64,000 bases of DNA, from contig JAQXIO010000009.1 of NCBI GenBank assembly GCA_029007825.1, positions 1-64,000 of the forward strand, given 5' to 3'. Below are positions 47,964 through 56,826 of the stretch, piece after piece. The position numbers and the translations under genes were made by a program. How positions within the stretch are numbered: position 1 is the stretch's first letter; each line of letters opens with the position of its first letter. The stretch is from Bacteroidales bacterium (lineage in GTDB: Bacteria > Bacteroidota > Bacteroidia > Bacteroidales > JAQXIO01). Below the pieces are notes generated by a model, which saw nothing but the letters and a program-made list of their open reading frames with translations, did no database searches and was not told the DNA's origin.

Positions 47964-49142
47964 ATGGAATCACCTGAATTATCGATTATTATTGTAAATT
48001 ATAATGTCAAATTTTTACTGCAACAGTGCCTGTTTTCGGTACAGGCCGCAACAAAAACATTATCGCATGAAATTTTTGTTGTCGATAACTGTTCTTCCGA
48101 TGGTTCGGTAGATTATCTAAGACCGTTATTTCCTGATGTAATATTTATTGAGAATAAAAATAATCCCGGTTTTTCTAAAGCGAATAATCAGGCGATAGCT
48201 CTTGCCCGTGGCAAATATGTTTTGTTGCTGAATCCCGATACAGTAGTAGGGGAAAATGTACTGGATAATATATGCCGGTTCATGGATAATCATCCGGATG
48301 TCGGCGGAGTAGGGGTGAAAATGATTGATGGAAGTGGACGCTTTTTGCCGGAATCGAAAAGAAGTTTTCCGTCTCCGTGGAATTCCTTTTGTAAAATGTT
48401 CGGCTTGTCTTTTTTCTTTCCGAATTCATCTGTTTTTGCTAAGTATCAATTAAAATATCTGAGTGCAGATCAATCGCATAAAGTAGAGGTACTTTCGGGA
48501 GCCTTTATGCTTCTCAGGCATACGGTTCTGGAAAAAATAGGCGTCCTTGACGAACGTTTTTTTATGTATGGCGAAGATATAGATTTATCTTACCGGATTA
48601 TATTGGGCGGATATGTCAATTATTATTTACCGGAACGCATTATTCATTATAAAGGAGAATCGACTCATACCAATGATATTGCATATGTAAAAACATTTTA
48701 TCATGCGATGTTATTGTTTTATCGGAAATACTATCCGAGGTCAGGTTTCATAGTTTCGTCGATTATACGGTTTGCTATTTATTTAAGAGGCTCTTTAACG
48801 GCTTTTTTTAAGATGCTCGGCTGCAGGAAACGGCGAAAAAAAAATGAGAAGTCTGGCCTTATGATAATAGCAGGAGAAGAGTGTCAGGAAAGTGTACGCG
48901 AGAAAAGTTGCTCTTGCTTGGGAACGTCTGATCTTGTAATTGTTTGCAAAAGTACAGATGAAGCCGAAAAAAAGATAGCTGCCGAAAATTTCAGAATTTC
49001 AGAAGTATCAGATATTGTTTTGTGCAGCGATGATTTCACTTTTTCTCAAATTATAGCATTTATGGATGTTTATCCCGATAAGAATATTACCTTTCATTTA
49101 TATAATCGGAAATACGATCTTTTTATTTCACCTAAAGAGTAA
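47964..49142 (+). CDS. Glycosyltransferase family 2
   Basis: A 392-residue protein with a GT2 domain in the first 280 residues: LSIIIVNYNVKFLLQQCLFS, EIFVVDNCSSDGSVDYL, and ARGKYVLLLNPDTVVGENVL with the metal-binding DxD-like NPD. DERFFMYGEDIDLSYRIILG is the acceptor-side ED motif of the rhamnosyltransferase-like subgroup. A hydrophobic segment (about 255-275) is followed by a C-terminal extension of about 95 residues with a Rossmann-like start (LMIIAGEEC). It probably adds a sugar to a surface polysaccharide. I chose the ATG at 47964 rather than the TTG at 47943. Confidence 0.88.
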   Translation: MESPELSIIIVNYNVKFLLQQCLFSVQAATKTLSHEIFVVDNCSSDGSVDYLRPLFPDVIFIENKNNPGFSKANNQAIALARGKYVLLLNPDTVVGENVLDNICRFMDNHPDVGGVGVKMIDGSGRFLPESKRSFPSPWNSFCKMFGLSFFFPNSSVFAKYQLKYLSADQSHKVEVLSGAFMLLRHTVLEKIGVLDERFFMYGEDIDLSYRIILGGYVNYYLPERIIHYKGESTHTNDIAYVKTFYHAMLLFYRKYYPRSGFIVSSIIRFAIYLRGSLTAFFKMLGCRKRRKKNEKSGLMIIAGEECQESVREKSCSCLGTSDLVIVCKSTDEAEKKIAAENFRISEVSDIVLCSDDFTFSQIIAFMDVYPDKNITFHLYNRKYDLFISPKE

Positions 49143-49145
49143 ATT

Positions 49146-49676
49146 ATGAAATTTCTGGAAAACGAAACGATTTGCCTGCGAGCTTTGGAACCTGAGGATG
49201 CCGGATATCTTTACAAATGGGAGAACGATACGGCATTGTGGCAAATGGGAGCTACGCTTTCCCCTTATTCCAGATTTGCTATAGAAGAATATTTAAAAGA
49301 TGCCCGTCTGGATATTTTTGCAACACGCCAGCTGAGATTGATGGTAACAGTTAAGACGGATAGCGGGAACGTAGCCGGCATGATCGATTTATACGACTTT
49401 GACCCGCATCATCGACGCGCTGGGGTAGGGATACTTATAGATCCTGATTATCAGAATAAAGGACTGGCAACACAGGCTCTTAAAGAGATGGAAAGATATG
49501 CATTTGATTTTCTGCATTTCCATCAGCTTTATGCCTACGTACCGAACGTAAATACGGCCAGTTATAAATTGTTTCGGAAATTAGGGTATCAATCTGCCGG
49601 TGTGCTGAAAGAGTGGCTTTATGTCGGAAAAAAGTGGCTCGACGTTACAATAATGCAGAAATTTATTGATGCTTAA
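49146..49676 (+). CDS. GNAT-family N-acetyltransferase (RimJ/RimL-like)
   Basis: A 176-residue acetyltransferase. ICLRALEPEDAGYLYKWEND opens it. The acetyl-CoA loop is DPDYQNKGLATQALKEMERY, and ASYKLFRKLGYQSAGVLKEW closes the fold as in RimL-type enzymes acting on protein N-termini or amino sugars. It is 3 bp after the GT2 gene, and its end overlaps the convergent YqgE gene by 4 bp. The substrate is unknown. Confidence 0.9.
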   Translation: MKFLENETICLRALEPEDAGYLYKWENDTALWQMGATLSPYSRFAIEEYLKDARLDIFATRQLRLMVTVKTDSGNVAGMIDLYDFDPHHRRAGVGILIDPDYQNKGLATQALKEMERYAFDFLHFHQLYAYVPNVNTASYKLFRKLGYQSAGVLKEWLYVGKKWLDVTIMQKFIDA

Positions 49677-50263
49677 TTGTATGTCGGGTCAAGCGGACAG
49701 ATGCTCCAGACAAAATAATCGGGTCCCAGACGCTTTAGTGCCTTATCCCACATTTTGGATGATTCAGTATTGAATATCAGGCTTTTTCTTGCAGAAGATA
49801 CCAGCCACGTGTCGTTTTCTATCTCTTTTTTTAGTTGTTCTTTTTCCCAACCGGAATATCCTAAGAAGAATTTTAATACTCCTTTGGCAGAATTACCATC
49901 CAGAAGATATCTTTTTACAGCTTCAAAGCTTCCGTCGAAATAGATGCCGTTGCCGATATATATTGAATCCGGAATAATTTCATTTCCCAAACAATGCAGA
50001 TAGAAAAGCCGGTTCGTTTCCATAGGACCTCCGCAATATAAAGTAATGTCTTCGATATATCTTAGTTCATCGAAGAAATCGTTAACCTTTAAATCGATGG
50101 GTTTATTAATTACAAAGCCCATGCTTCCCTGTTCGCCATGATCGGTTAATAAAATAATAGAACGTTGAAACCATGCTTCTGACAGAAATGGCTCGGATAT
50201 GAGGATTTTTCCTGTAGAAGGGGTGATTTTATTATGTTTGATTTTTAAATGTTCTTTTTTCAT
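49673..50263 (-). CDS. YqgE/AlgH family protein
   Basis: A 196-residue protein of the conserved YqgE (DUF179) family. GKILISEPFLSEAWFQRSII with LTDHGEQGSMGFVINKPIDL is its signature, and FFLGYSGWEKEQLKKEIEND is the second conserved block. The biochemical role is not established. It is convergent with the GNAT gene with a 4-bp overlap of stop regions. Confidence 0.93.
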   Translation of the reverse strand: MKKEHLKIKHNKITPSTGKILISEPFLSEAWFQRSIILLTDHGEQGSMGFVINKPIDLKVNDFFDELRYIEDITLYCGGPMETNRLFYLHCLGNEIIPDSIYIGNGIYFDGSFEAVKRYLLDGNSAKGVLKFFLGYSGWEKEQLKKEIENDTWLVSSARKSLIFNTESSKMWDKALKRLGPDYFVWSICPLDPTYN

Positions 50264-50501
50264 ATCTGGGATATTTGCTTTTAAATATAAGACTCTTGTT
50301 TAGGAAGGCATCTCCTTAAAACGTTAATAACTTGTAAAAATATAAACGATAAACAAATTGTCGTCTGAATCTTATTTTGAAAAGAGTCCGGAATTACTGT
50401 TATAATTGAATTTTATTCTAACTTTATCTTTAACTAAGTATTTGCAGAAAAGAAGAATATAATTCTGAAACTTTCTGTCTTCAGGTAAATAAGACATATA
50501 A
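50264..50501. other. Intergenic region between divergent genes
   Basis: About 240 bp, AT-rich, with near-matches to the -7 box (TAACTTTA around 50420) but no complete promoter. No other structure seen. Confidence 0.3.
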
Positions 50502-51176
50502 ATGAAAAACGAAAAGATTGTGCCTGTATTGTTATGTTGCCTCTTTTGCATAGGTAGCAGTTGTAAAACACAGAAAACGGTTTTGCTCGGTAATGAACGT
50601 GATATGCATGGGTGTAACCCTACGGCCGGATATGTATGGAGTAAGGTGCTGAGCGATTGCATAAGGCCGTTTGAAATCGGTGAGAAATTATCTGACCAGA
50701 TAGATATTAATTCTACATCAGCCGCTTATATTGTATTTGCAAGAGATTCGGCCCGGGCTGAACTGTTTTTACCCGGTGAGAAGGAAAGTCTTGTTTTAGA
50801 CCGGAGAAAGCTTCCTGATGGTAATTCTGCATGGAATATAGAAGACGATGATACTAAGAATGTCCGAAAAGTAAATGGCGAATGGATTATCGAACAGCGC
50901 GGAAAGATCTTGTATAAACAGAATTTGCCGATTACAGTCCTTTATCAGGGAGGAGATGGCAGAACAAAGATGCTGTATCATTTGCAGGTGACATTTTATC
51001 CTGAGGATAAAAAAGCGGTTGTCAATTATTTTGATAAGAGTTATGATTTGGAGCAAAAAATAAGCGGTTCCGGTTTTCGTTATGCCAATGAGGACGGTGT
51101 TTCATTAACGGGAAAAGGGAAGAGTGCGACTTTTATAGCTCCAGATGGAAAAAATTTACAACTAAATCAGCGCTGA
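50502..51176 (+). CDS. Lipoprotein with an MliC-like C-terminal domain
   Basis: A 224-residue lipoprotein with a lipobox ending GSSC (Cys 20). The N-terminal half has a motif seen in Bacteroidetes lipoproteins: DMHGCNPTAGYVWSKVLSDC running into IRPFE. The C-terminal part, ISGSGFRYANEDGVSLTGKG preceded by KAVVNYFDKSYDLEQK, resembles the SGSGxxYxN...KG core of MliC, the membrane-bound inhibitor of C-type lysozyme. It is a single gene with its own terminator. A lysozyme-protective role is plausible but inferred from short motifs. Confidence 0.6.
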   Translation: MKNEKIVPVLLCCLFCIGSSCKTQKTVLLGNERDMHGCNPTAGYVWSKVLSDCIRPFEIGEKLSDQIDINSTSAAYIVFARDSARAELFLPGEKESLVLDRRKLPDGNSAWNIEDDDTKNVRKVNGEWIIEQRGKILYKQNLPITVLYQGGDGRTKMLYHLQVTFYPEDKKAVVNYFDKSYDLEQKISGSGFRYANEDGVSLTGKGKSATFIAPDGKNLQLNQR

Positions 51177-51198
51177 GAGGAAGAACGGACATTAATAT

Positions 51199-51235
51199 AA
51201 AAGAGCGCTTTTATTTATGAAGGAAGCGCTCTTTT
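51199..51235. terminator. Bidirectional terminator
   Basis: A perfect 12-bp inverted repeat AAAAGAGCGCTT (51199-51210) with 51224-51235 and a 13-nt loop, between the convergent lipoprotein and aminotransferase genes. Confidence 0.85.
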
Positions 51236-51254
51236 ATTATACTGTTTTGACGGA

Positions 51255-52565
51255 TTATATCGGATGGTTCTCTTTGAAGATACGCATGCGCTCGTCCAAT
51301 AAATCGTATTGAAACTCTTTGATGAAAGAGGTGCAGGCACGTAATCCCTGTTGAGTACTGCCCGTGGTTTCAAGAGATATGGCACTTACACCGTAGAAAA
51401 TAAGCTCTTTCATTAATTCACCTCCTGTCATGCCAGGATAAGATATTGTGAAATAGAAGCCGTCGGCAATATTTTCGTCCAGATCTTTATCATATACGAT
51501 CTCAAATCCGTATTTCAGGAAAATCTTTTTTAGTCGCTCTGCACGTCTTCCGTATTCTTTAACAACGGAAAGAAAATCATATTCTCCGTCTGAGGCAGCT
51601 TTCATTATTGCGGCTAAAGCATATTGAGCCGAGTGGGAGGTCCCCGATGACAAAGCGTAAAGTACCCGGTGAACAAACACGCGTCCGAATGTTCCTCCTC
51701 CGTATCGTTTTGTAAGGCCGGGATATTCCCGGTTGTACAGATGCGGTGAAAAAGCTACGACACCGATACGTTGTCCGGCATAGCTGAAAGCTTTTGATCC
51801 TGATATAAGAAGTGCGTAATTATCGGTGTATTTGGCTACGGTCGATTGAAAAGGCGGTTCAAAAGGCCGTCCCATATCTTTACGGAAATCCATGGCAAAA
51901 TAGGCAAGGTCTTCCAAAATAATCACATCGTATTTTTTCGAAAGCGAGCCGATAATTTCCAGTTCCTGCTCATTCAGACAAAACCAGGCCGGATTATTGG
52001 GATTGGAGTAAATAATTGCCGATATATTGCCTTTACTAAGATATTCTTCTAATTTTTCTTTTAATTTGTTTCCCCGATAGTTATAAACGTCGAAAGATTC
52101 GTATTTATAGCCTAAAACGACAAGCTGCTGTTTCTGTACCGGAAATCCCGGATCGATAAACAGGATCGTATCGCGTTTCGGGTCGCATTGACCGCATGTT
52201 AGAAAAGAAGCGTAAGTTCCTTGCATAGAGCCTGTTACCGGAATGCAGCATTCAGCAGGAATATCGACGTCTATGAATGCTTTTATAAAACGAGAGGCTT
52301 CATGTTTCAGAGCCGGAAGTCCGTCGATAATCGGATAAACTCCGGCAATACCTTTTTTCAAAGCCTCAATCTCGGCTTTAACCCCGATTTCTGCCGGTGG
52401 CAATCCGGGCATTCCCATTTCCATGTGAATGAACGGAGTTCCGGTTTCTTTTTCGATTTGTCCTGCTATAGCTACTACTTCCCGTATGGTAGCTTTCCCG
52501 AAGTCGGTTATTTTGAATTGGTCGATGACCTTTTGTGCCAGTTCGTAATCAATAGGAGTTTTCAT
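51255..52565 (-). CDS. PLP-dependent aminotransferase, class I/II
   Basis: A 436-residue fold-type I enzyme. IHMEMGMPGLPPAEIGVKAE opens it, IIYSNPNNPAWFCLNEQELE holds the conserved NPNNP region, and ISGSKAFSYAGQRIGVVAF contains the PLP-binding lysine. LRACTSFIKEF carries the C-terminal carboxylate-binding arginine. It transfers amino groups between an amino acid and a 2-oxoacid; the substrate cannot be named from sequence. Confidence 0.92.
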   Translation of the reverse strand: MKTPIDYELAQKVIDQFKITDFGKATIREVVAIAGQIEKETGTPFIHMEMGMPGLPPAEIGVKAEIEALKKGIAGVYPIIDGLPALKHEASRFIKAFIDVDIPAECCIPVTGSMQGTYASFLTCGQCDPKRDTILFIDPGFPVQKQQLVVLGYKYESFDVYNYRGNKLKEKLEEYLSKGNISAIIYSNPNNPAWFCLNEQELEIIGSLSKKYDVIILEDLAYFAMDFRKDMGRPFEPPFQSTVAKYTDNYALLISGSKAFSYAGQRIGVVAFSPHLYNREYPGLTKRYGGGTFGRVFVHRVLYALSSGTSHSAQYALAAIMKAASDGEYDFLSVVKEYGRRAERLKKIFLKYGFEIVYDKDLDENIADGFYFTISYPGMTGGELMKELIFYGVSAISLETTGSTQQGLRACTSFIKEFQYDLLDERMRIFKENHPI

Positions 52566-52953
52566 CTAAACTCAAACGTAAAATTAATAAGTTGTAATAC
52601 TGATATTTATAAAATGGTCGGACAGTCGGAAATAGCCCTGTTTTTCATGGCTGTCTATACACAAAGGTAAGCATTTATCTTTGATTCTGGTTGTTAGGAT
52701 GGAAATAATGTCGGATGAAATCAGGAATAAGTGCCAGAACAGGGGTTAAGAGTTCTTATATCAAACTTAAAACAGAGAATTTATTGTAAGAGAAAGCTCA
52801 ACTTCGAAAGTTTTTTGTTCCCATCATATAATTGATTCGGATAATATCAGAGTAAGGAACCGGCTGACTTTTCTGATAATAGAAAAAACAGTTGTATAGA
52901 ATCTGGAAAGATATGGATTAGATTGATTGAATAAAAATTTGTAGAGAGTGAGG
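52566..52953. other. Intergenic region upstream of the aminotransferase
   Basis: About 390 bp without a gene. CAAAGGTA at 52662-52669 (TACCTTTG on the minus strand) is a perfect -7 box 97 bp before the aminotransferase ATG, but no TTTG was found at the expected spacing. The rest is AT-rich and shows nothing else. Confidence 0.4.
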
Positions 52954-53010
52954 ATTAATATGAAAAAAGGAAAAGTATTTTTTATTCACTCTTCCTTTTT
53001 TCATATTAAT
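52954..53010 (-). terminator. Long hairpin downstream of the ThuA-like gene
   Basis: A perfect 19-bp inverted repeat (52954-52972 with 52992-53010; core TGAAAAAAGGAA) and a 19-nt loop, 24 bp past the minus-strand ThuA stop. It is likely the terminator of the rmuC-tldD-pmbA-ThuA run, though it is AT-rich. Confidence 0.6.
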
Positions 53011-53034
53011 TCGATCGGTTTTCTTACTGGATTA

Positions 53035-53934
53035 TCATTTTATTTTTTGTGTGGATGTCTGGGTTGCAGTCGGGAAATTGTCAGGAATTTTTTGCGTTAC
53101 TTTTCCTGTTGCAGCCCATTCGCATCCGCGGAGGAATGTCACCTGAAAACCGACACATTCGACGGCTGCATGATCGTTGTTCGGGCCTACATGGCCGAGC
53201 ATGGTATGGAAAATACGGCCTTTCCCGAAATCGACAGTGAACATCAAAGGTTCTTCCCGTCCCGATCCACCTTTTGTCGCGTCGGACGATGCGGTATACA
53301 GCAATGTCTTGATATTTCCGGGACCACGCATCCTGTCATAGAGCTCATCGGTAAAGTGCATCCATTCTGTCGGTAATCCTTTTGTAATAGGATGGGAGGT
53401 ATTGCGACAGGTCATGGTATATGGATATCTTTCGCCATGAGAACCTCCTGCTCCGGGTGAGTAATCTTTCACTAATCCGCCGTCTTTCCAGTAAACCCAT
53501 GGTCCGGATTTTTCATTTCGTCCTTCCCAGCCGCCTAATGCAATAATTTCATTGTATTCTTTCCAGTTCGGAAAGGCATTGTCAGCAGCGTGATAAACTA
53601 CTACGCCTCCGCCTTTTTTGACAAAGTTCAGAAAATTCTGGTTGGTTGTTTCCGGCCATGCATCTCCGTTATAATCGAGAACTACAAGATCGTATGGGGT
53701 AAAGTCCAGAATAAATTGATCCATCGATTCCCCATGTGCTGGAGATTGAGCGACATCGACTGTAAAATAGCCCGAATTCTCCATTAATTCCGTTAATAGA
53801 GGATAACTGCCTTGCCAGTAATGATTGTTTTGTCCGGTTATCAGAAGAGCCTTGATCGGTTTCTTTGCTGCCAGAGGTAATACGCAAAATAGAAACAATG
53901 CGCATGTAATAACTTTAAAAAAAATGTGTTTCAT
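53035..53934 (-). CDS. ThuA-like secreted protein
   Basis: A 299-residue exported protein with a signal peptide (about 1-22, ending PLAA) and a ThuA domain (glutamine-amidotransferase-like fold). KALLITGQNNHYWQGSYPLL, YDLVVLDYNGDAWPETTNQN and KKGGGVVVYHAADNAFPNWK fit the family. Bacteroidetes use such domains in trehalose or other glycan degradation, but the reaction is not established. It starts 28 bp after the pmbA-type gene on the same strand, although a functional link is unclear. Confidence 0.88.
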   Translation of the reverse strand: MKHIFFKVITCALFLFCVLPLAAKKPIKALLITGQNNHYWQGSYPLLTELMENSGYFTVDVAQSPAHGESMDQFILDFTPYDLVVLDYNGDAWPETTNQNFLNFVKKGGGVVVYHAADNAFPNWKEYNEIIALGGWEGRNEKSGPWVYWKDGGLVKDYSPGAGGSHGERYPYTMTCRNTSHPITKGLPTEWMHFTDELYDRMRGPGNIKTLLYTASSDATKGGSGREEPLMFTVDFGKGRIFHTMLGHVGPNNDHAAVECVGFQVTFLRGCEWAATGKVTQKIPDNFPTATQTSTQKIK

Positions 53935-53962
53935 CGTATTTATTTTGAATGTTATATAATAA

Positions 53963-55288
53963 TTATAGACCGCTGAAATCGACTTGTTCGAATACCAACG
54001 AGGGGATTCTCCATGATGAAGATATAAGCGGATCGTTACCTGTTTCGATCAATGTGCGCCATAGGGAGATCATATTTCCCGTAATGTTCATTTCTGATAC
54101 GGGTTGAGTCACTATTCCGTTTTCTATTAAAAAACCCTCTATTCCGTAAGAGAAATCACCGGTAGTGCTGTTACAGTTCCCTCCGTTGAAGCCTGTTATT
54201 AAAACGCCTTTGGAGATGGTTTTTATCAAACCGTTCAGGTCTTTATTCCCCTGATTTAAAAAGAGGGTGGACGGAGAACTTATGGTTGGTTCGATTTTCA
54301 TTTTGTTGGCATTGTAGGTATCGATGAAATAGTCCCGAAGTATTCCGTTTTCTATAATTTTCCTTTTTTTCGTGGCTACACCTTCTCCGTCGAATAAGCG
54401 GGCTCCGGGGGTACTTTCACAATGAGGATTGTCCGTAAGCGTCATATTAGTGGAGAAAAGTTGTTCTCCTTTTTTATCGAGAAGGAAAGAGTTTCGCTGT
54501 TGTAGTGCAGAACCGTAAAGAGCAGAAATGAGGGGACTCACCAATCGGGAAGACGACAAACAATCGACAATCATAGGATATTTTCCTGATGGTATTTTTT
54601 TTGCTCCGGTTTTTCGGGTTACCCGTTCGAGTGCTTTTTTGCCTATACCTTGTTTTTGCAGCGAGTCAAAGTATAAAGAAGCATCGTACCAGTAATCTTC
54701 AGGGCGCGAATCGTCATCGTCTTTTATGGAAACACTGGCACTGAGGGTGAATTGAGTAGTGGCATTTTCTCCTTCGAAGCCTTGGCTGTCGATCTGATAA
54801 GAAAATTCGAGTGTGTCGCTGAATGCTGTTGAATGGGAGAGGATACGTGGATCTTTTTTATGTATCTCCTCACCGATGGCTCGTGCCAGTTCGATTTTTG
54901 TTTCCGGTGTAATCCGGTCGAAACCAGAATCGCATAGCTTTAAATTTTTATCTTTTCCTTTATAGTATCGGGAAGTATCGGGTAGGGTACGATACGGATC
55001 TTCTGCTAAATAACGCGTGTTTTGTATTCCGTTTTTAATAAAACTTTCCAACTCTTTTTTATCGGTACGGTTCGTAGAATAGGAACCGTACCGGCCGTTG
55101 ACAAAAAGATGTATGATCATGCTCCGTTCCGAGGCTTGCTGAAGTTTGTCTATATTGAGGTCTCTTAATTCATAAGAGCTTCCGGTGCCTCCGTATATAC
55201 TGATACGCGCAGCATCGGCACCCCCTTTTTTGCATTGTTCCAGTGCCCATGCGGCAATGGATTTATCGCTATTTGAAATCATAATCAT
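53963..55288 (-). CDS. PmbA/TldE-type protein (non-catalytic partner of TldD)
   Basis: A protein of about 441 residues of the TldD/PmbA family. ARISIYGGTGSSYELRDLNI is its N-terminal region. ALYGSALQQRNSFLLDKKG takes the place where TldD has its HExxxH zinc motif, so this is the partner without the metal site. GGNCNSTTGDFSYGIEGFLI is conserved near the end. TldD and TldE together form a protease that trims peptides such as microcins. I chose the ATG at 55288 or 55282 because earlier in-frame codons lie inside tldD. Confidence 0.88.
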   Translation of the reverse strand: MIMISNSDKSIAAWALEQCKKGGADAARISIYGGTGSSYELRDLNIDKLQQASERSMIIHLFVNGRYGSYSTNRTDKKELESFIKNGIQNTRYLAEDPYRTLPDTSRYYKGKDKNLKLCDSGFDRITPETKIELARAIGEEIHKKDPRILSHSTAFSDTLEFSYQIDSQGFEGENATTQFTLSASVSIKDDDDSRPEDYWYDASLYFDSLQKQGIGKKALERVTRKTGAKKIPSGKYPMIVDCLSSSRLVSPLISALYGSALQQRNSFLLDKKGEQLFSTNMTLTDNPHCESTPGARLFDGEGVATKKRKIIENGILRDYFIDTYNANKMKIEPTISSPSTLFLNQGNKDLNGLIKTISKGVLITGFNGGNCNSTTGDFSYGIEGFLIENGIVTQPVSEMNITGNMISLWRTLIETGNDPLISSSWRIPSLVFEQVDFSGL

Positions 55289-55299
55289 CAATTTTTTAA

Positions 55300-56826
55300 T
55301 TAACTTTCTCCACCAACGGTAAGCTTTTTCACCAAAACAGAAGGCATACCGCATGTCACAGGACAGCGTTGTCCGTCTTTGCCACATGTCCAGGTCCCGT
55401 TATCGATCTTTTTATTGCCAGCTACCATACTGATGTCGGCGAGGGCTTTTGGGCCGTTTCCGATGATATTGATATCTTTTATCGGTTGAGTTCGTTTTCC
55501 GTTTTCTATAAGATAACCCGATTTGACGAAAAATGTAAAATCGCCGGCACCTATCTGTACCTGTCCGTTTGTGAAAGTATCGACGTAAATACCTTTTTTT
55601 ACAGAGGCGATAATATCTTCTTCGGTTTGATGACCGTTTTCCATATAGGTAGCTCTCATTCTGGGAATCGGTATTTGGCGGAATGATTCCCGGCGTCCGT
55701 TTCCGGTAGGAGCGACACCGTAATGGTGTGCACTGATCCGGTCGTGTAGGTAACTGTTCAATTTTCCGTTCTTTACAATATATGTTTTTTGTCCGGTTAC
55801 TCCTTCGTCGTCGAAATTGATAGAACCTCTGTTGAATGGAATAGTTCCGTCATCGATGACATCGATATCGGTGTTACAAACGATTTTTCCCAGTTTATCG
55901 GAAAATATAGAGACATTTTTTCTGTTGAAATCGGCTTCGAACGCGTGACCGATTGCTTCATGTAATAGAATGCCGGAACCACCGGCACCCATGACGACAG
56001 GCATTTCTCCGCCCTGAGGTTTTATTGCATCGAAGAGAATTGAAGTACGTTGTATAGCTTCCTGTGCCAGTTCCTCGATAATACTGTCGTTCAGAAATTC
56101 AAATCCTGTACGGAAAGAGCGTGTAGCGTATCCGTTCTCAATCTGTCCGTTTTGTTCCATGATACAACTTGCTATAAAAGAGGCCATAGGGCGGTAATCA
56201 TAGAAAAAGTTGCCTTCGGAATTATAAAAAAGAATATGAGAGGTACTGTCGAGCAGTGAAACGTTTACTTTCGAAACTCTTTTATCCAATTCGAATATCC
56301 GATCGTTTAATTTTTGAATAAAAGGAATTTTTTGCTGTATTTCCGTTTTTTCCCAAGACGACTGGATTGGATAGTAATTGTGGACGTTTTGTATTTCGGT
56401 CAGGTTGACCGGTGCGGTTTGCTTTTGTGTGGAAGAAGCGATTGCCGCTGCCGCTTTGGCTGCCTTAATCATTTCTTCCAACGTGATATTCTCGACGTAT
56501 GCATAACCCGTTTGATCGCCGGATAAAACGCGCACCCCCATACCGAAATCGATATTGGAGTCGGCTCGATTTACCGTATTGTCCTGTAATGCTAATTGGT
56601 TACTGAAAGTATGTTCAAAAAACAGATCCGCATATGTGCCGCCTTTTTCAAGTGCGGTGGCAAGTGTTTTTTTTATGTCGGACTCTGTAATGCCAAAACG
56701 GGTTAACGCCTCGCTTTTATTATGCGGTTGATCTTTCATCTTAGATAAAATTGTTTTTGGAAATAAAGCAGAACTTATCATTAAGGCTCCGCCGGTAGTT
56801 AAAAAATTACGTCTGTTTATTTTCAT
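55300..56826 (-). CDS. tldD: TldD-type metalloprotease with a Tat-like N-terminus
   Basis: A 508-residue protease with the zinc motif HExxxH in ILLHEAIGHAFEADF. GAGDFTFFVKSGYLIENGKR and CGKDGQRCPVTCGMPSVLVK near the end include the metal-binding cysteine region. The N-terminus NRRNFLTTGGALMISSAL resembles a twin-arginine export signal, unlike cytoplasmic TldD of E. coli. It overlaps the rmuC stop by 4 bp and is followed by its partner after about 11 bp, so the subunits are made together. Confidence 0.9.
   Translation of the reverse strand: MKINRRNFLTTGGALMISSALFPKTILSKMKDQPHNKSEALTRFGITESDIKKTLATALEKGGTYADLFFEHTFSNQLALQDNTVNRADSNIDFGMGVRVLSGDQTGYAYVENITLEEMIKAAKAAAAIASSTQKQTAPVNLTEIQNVHNYYPIQSSWEKTEIQQKIPFIQKLNDRIFELDKRVSKVNVSLLDSTSHILFYNSEGNFFYDYRPMASFIASCIMEQNGQIENGYATRSFRTGFEFLNDSIIEELAQEAIQRTSILFDAIKPQGGEMPVVMGAGGSGILLHEAIGHAFEADFNRKNVSIFSDKLGKIVCNTDIDVIDDGTIPFNRGSINFDDEGVTGQKTYIVKNGKLNSYLHDRISAHHYGVAPTGNGRRESFRQIPIPRMRATYMENGHQTEEDIIASVKKGIYVDTFTNGQVQIGAGDFTFFVKSGYLIENGKRTQPIKDINIIGNGPKALADISMVAGNKKIDNGTWTCGKDGQRCPVTCGMPSVLVKKLTVGGES

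Noticed and set aside
52948-53376. 142-codon plus-strand frame opposite the ThuA-like gene
   Set aside because: It begins within a hairpin and runs antisense to a clear gene; no domain seen.
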